Position numbers and translations under genes: made by a program. A model generated the notes under the pieces. It had not been told where the DNA came from and did no database searches. It saw only the letters and a list, made by a program, of their open reading frames with translations. Positions 27,101 through 37,587 of a DNA stretch of 64,000 bases are shown piece after piece (position 1 is the first letter of the stretch; the number at the start of each line of letters is the position of its first letter). The stretch comes from Breviolum minutum Mf 1.05b.01 (lineage: Eukaryota > Sar > Dinophyceae > Suessiales > Symbiodiniaceae), in NCBI GenBank assembly GCA_000507305.1, contig DF239212.1:155209-219208 (forward strand). Reading direction: 5' to 3'.

Positions 27101-30100
27101 TTGCAGATCTCCATGGCCGCATACAAAGAGATGGGCATAAGATTGGAGTAGAGAATAAAAAACCTTGGTTTGGCTGAGATGACTGCAAAACATACCCAAA
27201 ACTGCTAAGCAACTCAGCTCTGACTTTTAAGCAACTTCGGCATTCAAACACTCCACTGACTGAACAATTCTTTGTGACGGAAACACTTCTGCGCTTTGGA
27301 TTACGACTCTTTCTGGCAATTGACCCTTGGCACTTGAAAAAATCCAACAGTAGATATCAATTCATCAATGTGAATGCCAGTTTTTTTCAAATTCGGTGGA
27401 TGTCGGTGATAGTATTTGCACCATCCACTTTCATGAATATACTGTAGGTCAAATTGTTGTCAAGGAAACTTACCCTAGAAAAAAATATCAAGCCAAGGCA
27501 CTTGAACCAATTCATGACCAAGCGTGTCGCAGTTGCTTCTTCGACAGCAGTATCTGGAGGATACAAATACCAAAGACTCTTGTACTGACCCTCATTCGCC
27601 ACATACCTGCCAGCAAAGAGGTACTGTTTGACCAACATCTCCCTTTTCAGTGTAAATATCTTCTGTTCCAGCAGCAAATCCATCCCAGTGGCAGAATGGA
27701 ACTCAGAAGCGATAGGAAGGATTGGGCCCCCAAGACAACGAGCATCGCTCGATTCACCACCTGCTATGCCAGTGTGCAAAGCTGTTCACAACATGACGCA
27801 GCCTGCCAAAAAAACATGTTGCAATGTCTTGTTTAGGATGTTCTCTCAAACATTTGCAGCCAGCTTGGTGTCAACAGGCAACGAACCATGGAATTGCCAC
27901 CTTTTTCACCAACATACCCACCTGTTCCAGGTTAGCTTGTTTGGTGGGGATCTCCCTGGAGTTCATTGCCATGCGTGTATGTGGCCCAGTGTAAACCACC
28001 ACACCAAAGAGCCATGCTGTGTTCCTGCAATGGAAAATCTGTCACAGGAAAACTTGGAGATTACTGCTATGTACAAATTACAAACAACTGGGAAGAAGAT
28101 TTTGACAAATTCATGGTGTGGTGAATCGACTGACTTGAAACCCGGTTTGTACCTGTTGAAGGGAACCTGTCTTAGCTACAAACCAGCGTCAAAAATGTAC
28201 ACATCAAGCAAGCTAACACCTTGTAATTGTAGTTGCAACTCTACTCTGGTTAGTTGATGGGTGATGGCAAGAACCCAATGGTTGGTGTATGGGCGAACCC
28301 TATCCCCCCGGCGCTAACTCTACTGTTTCACAACATGTCCGTCCTCAGCTGCGTCCCTCGGAGCAACAGATTTGCGGCAGACCTCAACAAAAAACAATGT
28401 GCAGTGGGTCGGATTTTTGATGTTACCGTGAGGTATGTCGTGGTTCTATAACCAATCTGTTCCAAATGTATATACAAATTATATACAAATACATCAAATA
28501 GAATACATGCAGCCTTTTCATTCCCTCATCTCTCATAGTTTGGTAGCTGGCGCTCCCTGAGATTTGCCCAAGGCACAATGATTCTTGGTTGGCTTCATCT
28601 TTCAGCTCCACGGATCCTGCAAACGATTGCCCACATTTTCGAAAACATGGTGATGCGGTGACGCAGTGGTGTTACAAACCTCTAGAAAAAACGTGTCCTC
28701 TTGGCTGTTGTAGTGTGGTTGTCTTTTTTTTTTCGAATGCTTATAGTCATCTATGCATCTCGCACGCAGCAAAATATCAACGCGTTGCTTTGGAACATAT
28801 GAGGCACATCATAAATAAAGTGAGGCGCTTGGTATAGCACTCCCACACACTTGGTGCTCAATCTGACATAGTTCAATTTGTGCAAGACACTGACAATTGC
28901 AATCTGCAAGCGTCATAGCTACTCCAAGTCCTGAGAACTTGTTGATAGACTTGCTAGGAGCCTCCCACCAGGTGAAATGACATTTCGCCCCACGGCATGC
29001 GGAAATCCTTCATTCGCAAGGATTTACAAGTAACACTGCCAGAGAGAGATTTCTTGATTCATGGTTTATAATGCTTTAAACAAGTTGATATAATATAAAT
29101 ACCTCCTGATCCACCTCCTAAAATCTATGAAAATGCCACCCGTTGAATTGGCAAACAAAATCCGCCAAAGCCTCGATATGCAAAAGGCCGTTGATGCTCG
29201 GGAGCCTTTCAATGGCCTGTATTGGACATTGGACGCAGCTTATGAAAGTACTTGAGACACGTCCCAAAAGGAATGTGTATATGCTGTATATGTAAAACAG
29301 TAGAATCTGAAACATGTAGAAGTGCAAAAATTTGAGGCACAACCACACTAGTTCCTATAGTTGTTGTGTAGTGATTGTGTAGTGAACTCTACTACATATA
29401 TGCACGTCATAATGATAATACATCAAACACAATGTCTACATGATACTAGCACATACATATATACATATCATACAGTTATACATATCATATACGATTATAT
29501 TATATATATTGTAGTGATAACAATTGATCAACTGTGTTTGCCACTCAATAACTATATCATGTTGGAAACGCACTCTATTGATTCCAGACTTGAAGCGATA
29601 TTACTGAAGCGATATTACTGAACGGGACAGGCATCTCATCAACATCGATCCATTCCAACAGTGCCCATGTGGCAGCATCGTCCTGATCCAATAGTGGTGG
29701 ACCATCTTCGTGGTCTTCTTTGCCTTTGTCAGCAAAGGGTGACAGGTTCCTTTCCTGGGTAAATGAAAACCAATATGGCAACAACATAGTGTTGATGGAA
29801 GAAATCTTACAATTGGTATAGTCTATCCCATTATTTAGAGGGTTATACATCGCAGGTGGTTAGCCGGATTTCTGGCATCAACAGTAGGAACCACAATTGG
29901 GAATAAACTTAACACATTCTGCCAAGGCAACTGCTTTTTTCATGTCAGTTTCCAAGGCCACGGCAAAGATAGTTTTGAGCCAAACCTCTGCCACTTGAAA
30001 AAAAAACACAACTGGAGGTCATTTTGCTGCAAAGGAAAAAACATCCAACTGTTAAGATGAAATCTCAAGACTTACGTCTTCAAACATGAGATCAAAAGAT

Positions 30101-33100
30101 CTTTAACAACAAAAATACACAGGCGATTGTATGTCATTTGTCTTCATAGTTGTTTTCAAGTAAATGATTGAATCTCGTTTCGAAGCAGCAAACAAACCAA
30201 CACCCTATGCCGGCGAGAAACCGGCGCAACTTTTGATCTTGAGATTGGTCTCACCATCGAGGTTTGCCTTAAGTCTGTGGTGGCTTGGACACAGAAGTTT
30301 CTTTGTGGATAGTTTAGGACCCTCGCAGGAATCTCGAATATGAAATACTGCTTCCAATAGACAATCCAGAATTAAAACACGAACGAAACTTCGACATGTC
30401 CATCCAATCCTATCAATAAAAAAAATGAGAACTCTTTTGCAGCCATAATACTGTTGAGACGTAGCACTGTCCAGCAGCGCCAGAACATGCCAATGGAACC
30501 AAATCAGCTGGTAGCTCTTCCTCGCCTCAAAGGTGTTTCACTCACAAGCTTCCAGTACTTTGCAACAAAAACACCTGCCATTATACTTGAAAATTCAATG
30601 ACATGTTGACCAACAAATAAATACTTGTATGTACAACCAAGGTGCTTTTCAGTACCAAAATGTCACCGACCAGAATGTCCTTCTGAAGGATGAACAAAAG
30701 CACTGAAAAGCAACGAAGGGACTTCGAAAGTGCTCCAGAGAAAACAAGGGGGGCTTGGCAAAACTGGCCTAGGCAACTTCATGTTGAATTCTCGGTTTCA
30801 GAACTGAGATTCTGTTTGTTTCCTGGATCCTGGGTACAGGTAGTGAGAACTTGAGGGTAATGGAACTTCAAATTGGTGAAAATGAGAGCATTTGCACTCT
30901 GAATGCCAAAGATTTTCGTGTTCCAGAAAACAAGACGCGTCGTCTTTGAACTTCTTTTTGGGTCATGTGCTGAATTTGTCCTTATCATCAACAAACACTT
31001 GTAATTAATTACAAGTGTTTGTTGATGATAAGGACAAATTCAGCATATTTAAATCCAAAGGATTCCAAAGGTATCCATCCTTCTAGTCGAAAACGGAGCT
31101 TACCCATCTCATTTGGCTAGAGAACCATAGAACATCCACGAATCCGTGGTCACACGAGATCGGGTCCTTCCATAAAACTGTATCCTTAGAGCGATGCACT
31201 GCTGCGAGCCAGTTTTCAATCATGATATGTCCCGTTGGAAAGGAGATAACCAAGAAATCACATGGTGACATATTGCTGTTCTTCCTTCTTAACAGCATAC
31301 TTCACCTTTGAAAAACACTCTAGATGTCTGCAATCATTAAGAATCAAACATCCAAACGGGTATCAAATGCTCCTATGAAGCTTAAACATGAGGCAGTCAT
31401 GGCTGTGCTTTTGGATGCCAGGGATCCAGAAAGACTCCATAGGAACCACCAATGCGGATAGCTCGAGCATGCTGATTATTGGTCTGTCGATCACTCTGGT
31501 GACGCCGGGCATCGTCCAAGCCAGAGATCACCATGCTCATAGCCATCATGGGAATCCTTAACACAAATCAACCTTCCAAAATCAACCTTCCAAGTCCATT
31601 CCGATCTCACGAAACATCGCATCTTGCATCTTGCTGGCACCCCGGAATGTCAACATATTTTTCCAACCGTGGAAGATATCTTGTCACCAAATGTGACAAA
31701 ACTGTACACAACTTCCAGCAGAAGTTTTTTAGGAGCAAAGGTGGAGTCCAATTGTGGAGGCTCCACCTGCGCGAAAATGATGTCGAAAAGGAGGGACTTT
31801 CTTCTAAGTCGAAAATGTAGAGACTGTATCCACTTCATCAGTCTCCAAAATGATTGGATCTACACTCTCTGTTGCCAGCACTTCTTCTTTCAAGAGCGTG
31901 ACTTGCTGTACAACCACAGATGTGGCTACATTGCTTCCCAACTCCGTGGGGGTTTTTGTTGCAACCGGTGTACCCCAGGTCCAAATACAATACAAAAGAA
32001 GTACCCAGGCCAAGAAAGGAATAGCTGGAAGCAGACTATCGTGTTCTGACTGGCTGAGGGCAAGTTGAAAGCTGAACCACTGGCTTGCCAACCTTGGATT
32101 TGTGGTTTAGCAAAGCAACATCTTTCAGCAACCAACAACCAGCGTTCCTTAGTGAATTTCCGCCTGTAATCATCCAACCAACATAATTCAACAAGACATA
32201 ACAAGACCAAAAACATCAGCCAAAGCAACATGCAAGACATAGGGATCGGCATCAAAAGAGAATAGAAAAGGCGATGCCGAAGGTCCGGAGATCCCTTGGG
32301 TGAAAGACGTACTGCTATAAGCCAAAAACGGGTGCTCAAACGTAGGGCATACAGCACCACGACCCCTGGGAAAATCCAGGCCATGATTTCACGACAAACC
32401 CAAATGGTATGCTGCAGGATTGCCCCTGAGGTGTCTGGTGGTCCTTCCACCAATCTCGGAATGAGCGAGCAAAGCCCTGGAAAACAGGAGACGACAACCA
32501 TGTACATACCTCAGACTGAAATGTCTTGAAAGGGAGTAACGGAGAATTTCATCCACAAAGAAAAACATCGATTGAAACAAAAAACAAACAGTAACACAAT
32601 TAAGCAAAGATATCAAAAAACCAAAATATGTTCATCTTCCTTTCCCAGAAACTGTAGCTGAAGGGCAAGACATCGCTCGCAACACTCTGGAGTACTTGTG
32701 GAGCTAAATCTTTATGGACAAGTTGATTAAAAGTCTCCAGATGTTCATCATGTAGATCCTCTTCTTTGCCAAACCATTTTTTCAAGGTATGGAACATCAA
32801 CTCTCGGTCACAAGGTAATGTTTCTCCTGTATCAGGATGACGATGCTGGTTAGAACAACAGAAACATTTTGCATCTTGAACTCGAAATTCGCGAAGCTGT
32901 CGAGGCAAATCCGTCAAATCCGACATCATGCCAATGCCAAGGAAGAATAGTACCGGTAAGGCTGGTGCATAAAAAATGGAGAAGAATAAGAGAAATGAGA
33001 TCAACTGCTGAAACTCATTCTCCGTACTTTCAGTCTCCAAAGTTAAAGATGCCGACGCAAAATATCCACCCATGATCAGCAGCTCTGCGAGTGAAAAAAT

Positions 33101-36100
33101 CGAAAAAATCACGGCAAGCTTCACCGGTATGACCAAGATTGGTTTCTGCTTCTTGTCTCTTAGGAAGGTACCAACCTCGTAAGTGCACCTCGAGTGTGTC
33201 CGGATCGACAAGCCCAAACCCAAACCTAGAAACACCCGGCCTTTGAAACAATGCGGCCGCAAAGAGGGGAAGTGTTTCATTTCAGGGACACAAGCAGCAT
33301 TGAATCATTGAACAATCATTTACAATAATATCTGTATCTTTATATTATAGTATATATTGTAAGATGTTGGAAGATATACAAGTTCATACTGGTATGTTGC
33401 CCAAAGCATTCATTAATCCCAATCCCAGAAAGCGGTCCCGCTATGCAAAGCTCAAGACACCAAAGACGACTGAAATATCGATGAGACCAGAAAATGGTGA
33501 GCTGGCGTGAATGGTCCAGAAATCCTGCGAGTCCAAATATACCCTTTTGCTTCAGCTCTTCATCATGTTGTGCAATGCAAAGTTTGTCGAGGAATACCAT
33601 CATTGGTCTTGCAAAAATGCTTCGGATACGTTGCCAAAAGCAAAGCACCAAGGGATAAACAGCCAAGACACTCAATTGAGTCCACAGTTCATTCGGGAGG
33701 ATCTTCAACGCACTCAAAATGCCCACCGCAATGCTTGCAAAACAGGTGCACCAGAATGCGGCCCGGGAGTTGTAGATCATCATCATGGTGCACAACTTGT
33801 ACCAGCGAGATGTCTCCCAATCATGACTCAAGAATTCATCATAATAATCCAACTGTTTGCTGAGGTCATAATTGGCGTGGTCCACTTGAAACATGCCCGG
33901 ATCAGGGGGTCGAAAATGCCGAGCCCAGCTACTTAACACTACATCCAAGGGCACGCCACGCAAAAGCTCCGGTTCCAATTCTGTACGCAACTCCCGGGAC
34001 ACGGAGGACGACATGGAGAGATTCAGACCGGATTTTTCACCCGGACTATCTCGGTGTCACTCTCACAGCCACCTAGTGCTTACAGTAATGGACAAGAACT
34101 TCCCCCCCAAAAAAAACACAAATTAAATTTACATCTATATGGAAGCAAGTATGGAAGCAACATCATGATTCTGCCTTGAAAGTTCATTCATGTCCATTGT
34201 AATTGAAAAGAATTATGTATGACTCCATTGATCTCTTCAGTGACACCCCCTGGTCCTGACAGCTGCGAAGTTGACTTCAGTTGGTGGAGACAAACGTGAG
34301 ATGGACAGGAAGGTTGAAGGAAGAAAGGTAGATGACGAACGATGGTCATGAATGGTGATTCTGAATGATGATGGATGATCATGAATGATAAATGAAGATG
34401 GATTATCTATCATAAATGATGATGAATGATGATGAAGAATCATGAGTGTGATAAATGATCATGAATGATGATGACTGACAATGAATTATCATGACTGATG
34501 ATGAATGATGGTTGTTGTTCTTATCATCATTAGATATCAGTATCAATATTCCTACTTAAGCGCTGACTAATGGAATCATGACGTTGCATTATCGTGCTTA
34601 TTTTTGTGACTATTGCTACATTGCTACTGTTAGTACTGTACTCTTTTCACACTGATTGTCATTCCAACAATCACTGACTACTATTGACTGCAAATCTGCA
34701 TTCTATTCTCATCTATGTTCACTCAATCGCATTGTGACATGTCATGAAGCACTTCATTATCTTTATATGCTTTCAATTGGAAGCACACACGCTACGCCAA
34801 TGAAATATTAGGCCTTTCACTACTGTACTATACATTACTAGAGTGTTACATCCTCGCTTTTCTCCCAAGTCCTTTCCTATCTGCAAAGTCAACAAAAACT
34901 CGTTGTTGCAACAGGTCGCCAACCGAGACAACTCACCCAAGTGATCTCGCTACAAAATCCCAACGGCCATGAGCCTAGGCACAAGACAGCTGCCTCAGCT
35001 CGACACATGGTAGATTCGAACAAAGAATATCCGTCAAGGTCACACTTTTTTATGCTACCAATCTTGTTTACTCTTTGTCCTTTCCCAGCTTGTTCCTCTT
35101 CTGTTTGGTGATGGTTGCCGTTGCTGGAAATTCTCCTGCTGTTGTTGCTATGGTGGGCCATGGTCTAATGAGTCCACTGAATCTGAGGATTTTCCTCATT
35201 GGGCAAAAATGTCAGATTGTAGATCGCCTTGGAATTCTCCATGTAGAAAACAAAGATAGACAAGGCAAACTAACTCAGATTCTACCAGTAACACAGTAAC
35301 CACAATAACACATATGTTGATACATGAATTTGCTGTATGTATATATATATATATATCTAGCTCCTGGAGATTGATCTTTCAGAGTTCAAACGCTGCCAAA
35401 AGATCTGACCATTCCAGAAATGCTGTAACATCATTACTAACCTGCTAGTAGCATCTCTTGTACTTCAGCCCAGGTGCCGTCGACCACCAGGAGACACTGC
35501 TATCGATCAGAGGTGTGGTCTCGCCCAAGTACATCAAGATGCAAATAAAAGTAAAGTAAACATTGGCTCTCTTCCTGATGCGCAAATGTAAACATATTGA
35601 CACTGACACCAGCGTTTGACAATTTTTCTGCCCGACAAGAAATGTAAAAAAACAAGACATGAAACAATGAAACCAAAGACCAAAGAGAAATGCAAGCAAC
35701 ATGGTCTTGAGGATTGAACCAACCCAAAAGAGAATTGAACATGTCTAAACACCACTAGTTGCTTAAGGTCCCCTTGGCAAATGACCCCAAACTTCTAAAC
35801 CCATCTTTTTTTTGTCCGGACATGGCTTCTGGCTCCCGGCAAGAACCACCAAAAACAATTTTAGTGTTACCCTTGCATATCCACTTACAAAAAAAAACAC
35901 CATTTTCATGTATGTAATCTGGAAGCAAACAAGCGTCTGAAACTGCTCGAAGGTCACTAAGGGTAAGAAGCTCAGCAGTGTGTACTTTGATGTCGTAACC
36001 TCATACGTGGGAGGTCAGGATTCATGAGTTACACACCTCCTCGCGAGGACTGCATTTTTAGAGCTCTCCACATATGATCATGTTGCACCTCTCTATCATC

Positions 36101-36355
36101 CTGTCAAAGCTTCCTATAATCAACATTAACACCGGTTCTGCAAGCATTTCAGGCCATGCCTCTTCTATTCGTCCTTTTTATGTTGGTGAATTTGTTGGAT
36201 TTCTATAGGTTTTTCCGCCAAAAATATATATATTTCCAAAACTTCCAAGTGACAAAGTTCCTGGGAAACGATTTTCCCACAGCAGCATCAAAAGCAGCTC
36301 CAAATGGCACCTGGCGCTCGGCTCGCGCCATGGCCGCCTCAGGCAAAAGCGTCAT
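14252..36355 (-). CDS. P4-type ATPase (phospholipid flippase), many exons
   Basis: The product should be an integral membrane ATPase that moves phospholipids to the cytosolic leaflet. In order along the minus strand I read [10 protein letters not shown] and RANVYF (first membrane segment), the RRHQSD region, LDGETNLK (actuator loop), [16 protein letters not shown] (fourth membrane segment), DKTGTLTQN (phosphorylated Asp), [89 protein letters not shown] and the C-terminal membrane helices. Lipid-specific P4 features ([13 protein letters not shown]) separate it from other P-type ATPases. Motif order is complete and each motif occurs once, so I read one gene. A few exons (27.6-27.9, 24.2-25.9, 20.9-18.7 and 16.1-15.35 kb) are not placed. 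The 3' end is uncertain: the last candidate exon ends at 14252. The start ATG at 36355 is one of two in frame (the other is at 36409). A second gene sits in its third intron. Confidence 0.9.
15239..17914 (-). other. Flippase exons: end of P domain and C-terminal membrane helices
   Basis: The exon from 17914 reads [17 protein letters not shown]. Exon 17639-17741 reads [20 protein letters not shown] and RLLLVHGRW. The exon from 17538 reads [20 protein letters not shown] followed by TFFSG. Exon 17217-17383 holds GLFDRDV and KYPALYETG. Exons 16889-16957 ([18 protein letters not shown]) and 16578-16658 ([17 protein letters not shown]), the exon from 16137 ([20 protein letters not shown]) and exon 15239-15348 ([19 protein letters not shown]) supply the last helices. 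The join between the 17538 and 17383 exons is ambiguous: one reading leaves a 71-nt intron, the other only 32 nt. One exon between 16.0 and 15.35 kb is missing. Confidence 0.85.
16221..16278. repeat. 29-bp tandem duplication
   Basis: Two adjacent copies contain GGAAACCACTGCTGTGCTT and differ at two positions. They lie 80 bp upstream of a flippase exon on the transcribed strand. Confidence 0.9.
19759..19861. mobile_element. Family C short inverted-repeat element in a flippase intron
   Basis: It begins GGATGTTTCCGAAAATAGTG and contains the internal palindromic pair CATCCATTTTAATAGGGTTT and ATTATAAACCATCCATT. The right end is degraded. Confidence 0.6.
20331..20357. repeat. TGTGAT hexamer repeat
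   Basis: Four tandem units of TGTGAT lie in a flippase intron. Confidence 0.85.
21560..21648. mobile_element. Family C element beside a flippase exon
   Basis: It reads AAAATGGATGGTGAAAATAA and ends CTATTTTTGGAAACATCC. Its truncated end lies only 14 bp from the start of the exon that begins at 21545. Confidence 0.6.
22925..23060. repeat. Degenerate GGAGACAAG repeats
   Basis: GGAGACAA, GGGAGACAAG, CGGAGACAAG and CGGAGACAAG recur together with GGCGGACACAGC/GGCAGACACAGC. This marks an internal duplication of about 65 bp in the intron after the DGLR exon. Confidence 0.75.
25880..28382 (-). other. Flippase exons: LLRG to DKTGTLT (membrane segments 3-4, phosphorylation site)
   Basis: Exon 28344-28382 (39 bp) reads [12 protein letters not shown] and ends with a GA donor. 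Exon 27922-28024 reads [20 protein letters not shown] and on to PTKQANLEQ. Exon 27508-27606 reads [18 protein letters not shown] and on to VMNW. Exon 27091-27163 holds [12 protein letters not shown] with the PISL of helix 4. Exon 26700-26757 reads [14 protein letters not shown]. The next exon starts at 25990 and holds [20 protein letters not shown], with DKTGTLT at 25935-25955. One linking exon between 27607 and 27921 is missing, because the phases do not meet. A further probable exon at about 28560-28620 reads DEANQESL, like the P4 'CE.PN..L' motif. An acidic reading frame at about 29640-29740 may be another. Confidence 0.88.
26092..26150. repeat. AACATGGTAAA tandem repeat
   Basis: Four or five copies of an 11-bp unit lie in the intron just upstream (in the sense of transcription) of the DKTGTLT exon. 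Confidence 0.85.
29787..29886. mobile_element. Family B element in a flippase intron
   Basis: TAGTGTTGATGGAAGAAATC and GGCATCAACAGTA ends flank GGGTTATACATCGCAGGTGG. It lies between the probable acidic exon (29.7 kb) and the DGETNLK exon. Confidence 0.68.
30220..31556 (-). other. Flippase exons: second membrane segment and actuator domain
   Basis: The exon starting at 31556 reads [20 protein letters not shown] followed by SDRQTNN, the usual P4 stretch after the second membrane helix. An exon near 31230-31291 reads [13 protein letters not shown], in the place where P-type ATPases have PAD. The exon starting at 30267 holds DGETNLK at 30238-30258, the actuator dephosphorylation loop. Outer edges of the last two exons are not fixed. 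The intron between them carries the 78-bp palindrome. Confidence 0.8.
30968..31045. repeat. Perfect 78-bp palindrome
   Basis: The two 39-bp arms are exact reverse complements with no spacer. The centre is GTAATTAATTAC at 31001-31012. The symmetry ends sharply at both edges. It lies in a flippase intron. It could form a hairpin in RNA or a cruciform in DNA, or it could be a fold-back assembly or amplification artefact. Confidence 0.97.
31804..34014 (-). CDS. FLSHDW multi-membrane protein with TIR-like core, nested in a flippase intron
   Basis: Exon 1 (33461-34014) starts at an ATG and reads [13 protein letters not shown], a two-helix hydrophobic hairpin, then [36 protein letters not shown] and YFSRLW. 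A GT donor and AG-G acceptor join it to exon 2 (32653-33188), completing [19 protein letters not shown]; two more helices and a Cys/His-containing loop follow. Exon 3 starts at 32509 ([12 protein letters not shown]) with more helices and probably ends at a GC donor near 32170. The last exon reads [18 protein letters not shown] and stops at 31804. The product is about 550 residues. DEFLSH, VFLDK, a serine-led S-x-x-x-x-I-F-W-S strand and WCxxE follow the order of TIR-domain strands, with the hairpin inserted after the first. I know this protein type from dinoflagellate gene sets, where it has no assigned function. A role in signalling or NAD cleavage is inference only. Confidence 0.75.
34015..35469. 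other. Flippase intron, 5' part, upstream of the nested gene
   Basis: It holds the GAT/AAT repeat, a TA tract at 35337-35355 and a frame at 34889-35161 without a recognisable domain. The nested gene's promoter or trans-splice site would have to lie here. I see no clear motif. Confidence 0.5.
34320..34510. repeat. GATGAAT/ATCATGAAT degenerate repeat
   Basis: Repeated GATGAATGATGATGAATGAT and ATCATGAATGATG units lie in the flippase intron, about 300 bp upstream of the nested gene. Confidence 0.85.
35470..36355 (-). other. Flippase exons 1-3: N-terminus and first membrane segment
   Basis: Exon 1 (36254-36355) ends in FPRNF with a GT donor. Exon 2 (35938-35999) reads [13 protein letters not shown] to FEQF and ends with a GA donor. 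Exon 3 (35470-35574, 105 bp) reads QKRANVYF, a hydrophobic segment and WSTAPG, and ends with a GC donor. The joins keep one frame and rebuild the P4 N-terminal pattern N-x-V-x-T-x-K-Y ... FLP ... FEQF-x-K-x-ANVYF. The upstream end of exon 1 lies about 40 bp from a family C inverted-repeat element at 36393-36506. Confidence 0.85.
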
Positions 36356-36392
36356 GACTAAAATCAACCACTCTAACTGTGCATATCTTATA

Positions 36393-36506
36393 TATGGGTG
36401 TGTTTCCAAAAATAATGGTACCCCAAAATGGATGGTTTATAATGGAAAACCCTATTAAAATGGATGATTTGGGGATACCATTCATTATTCTTGGAAACAC
36501 CCATAT
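36393..36506. mobile_element. Family C element upstream of the flippase start
   Basis: GGGTGTGTTTCCAAAAATAA and ATTCTTGGAAACACCCATAT form the terminal inverted repeat. The interior has GGATGGTTTATAATGGAAAA. It sits between the flippase first exon and the PLPBP stop. Confidence 0.72.
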
Positions 36507-37587
36507 GTTCACTGTACGTGACTTTACTTCAAACAATTTTGATGTATTCGATTAGCAGTGATGTGTTTTTTTTGAAAACATACGCCCAAAATGGGTGGTT
36601 ACAGGGGACAGCAAAACATTTTGTGTTGAGCCCTATAAATCTGAACTTCCAAGGTGCTGTGAACGGCTAAAGCATTGTGCCAAGCTGTCCGCACATGGCT
36701 TAGAAGCCAAGAAGTTCGAGTGTGCAAAAAATGCACCACAACAAGATAAGAAATCTATGTCTAGACTCAGACCCTCCAAGAGTGTCAAATTCAAATTTCA
36801 GACTTCAGGTCTGTTTTTTGGTGGTTAAGGGGCTCAAATTGCAGACCCTTGAAGAATTCAGGTGGACATCTTGAGTTTTGAAACATTGAAACTTTTCTGG
36901 ACAATACTTTGAAGAAGTATATTTGCGGGTTTTTTTCTTGGATCATTTCCAGTGTCGAATCTAGACCTAAGGCTGACATAAATGGACTGGATTGTGCCTT
37001 CTGCTATACCTCATGAAGGGCTGTTCTCAATCATGATGTTGCTTTCAAGTGAGTGAATAGACACATGAGTGTCTTTTGGACATACTTGTTTGTAACTCAC
37101 ATGATGAAATTTTCATGTTTGCAGCAGCAGCTTGAATCAAACGACAAGGCAGTTGCCTAACAATACTAGACATGAATAAAAGGTTGCCTCACTTGAATTG
37201 AATCAAATGATCACAGGCATCTCATCCACTTGACATCAATGAGATCAACAAGGTGTGGAGGCGGCAGAGTGGTCTCGGTGGCACTTCTTCATGAACTCTG
37301 CATAAACCGATGGAGTTTCTGCTTTTACATTGAGTTATTTGCAGTCTCAAATGGAACTTCCTTGAAAGCCAAACACATGACAAATAATAAATATCATACA
37401 TGATATGTGACTAATTACATCAATATATGTATATATATATATATACATCAACTATAATATATATTCTATAACATATAAGCAATTCATTTCGCAAAGATGT
37501 CCACTCATGTATTTCAAAGTCCAATTAGGATTCCGTCTCTCAGCCCAGACTCCACTAGCATGAGACCTCTTCTTCCGAGCCATTTTC
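36507..37587. other. Spacer between PLPBP stop and flippase start
   Basis: Together with the family C element this is about 1.2 kb. It contains a TA tract near 37425-37460. The plus-strand frame at 36595-36828 (LEAKKFECAKNAPQQDKKS) is hydrophilic but lies on the strand opposite to all genes. No promoter motif is recognisable. Confidence 0.5.

Noticed and set aside
27396..28257. Two long plus-strand frames (146 and 209 codons) in the middle of the flippase
   Set aside because: They are antisense shadows of flippase exons at 27508-28024.
31690..31770. [11 protein letters not shown] considered as the flippase N-terminal FLPKNL segment
   Set aside because: A much better N-terminus ([20 protein letters not shown]) was found at 35.5-36.0 kb and joins directly to the exon at 31556.
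33507..33936. Plus-strand frames of 118 and 141 codons
   Set aside because: They are antisense to exon 1 of the nested FLSHDW gene.
14252..36355. Two separate flippase genes, one truncated
   Set aside because: Each motif occurs once only and the exon phases join across the nested gene, so one gene is the simpler reading.
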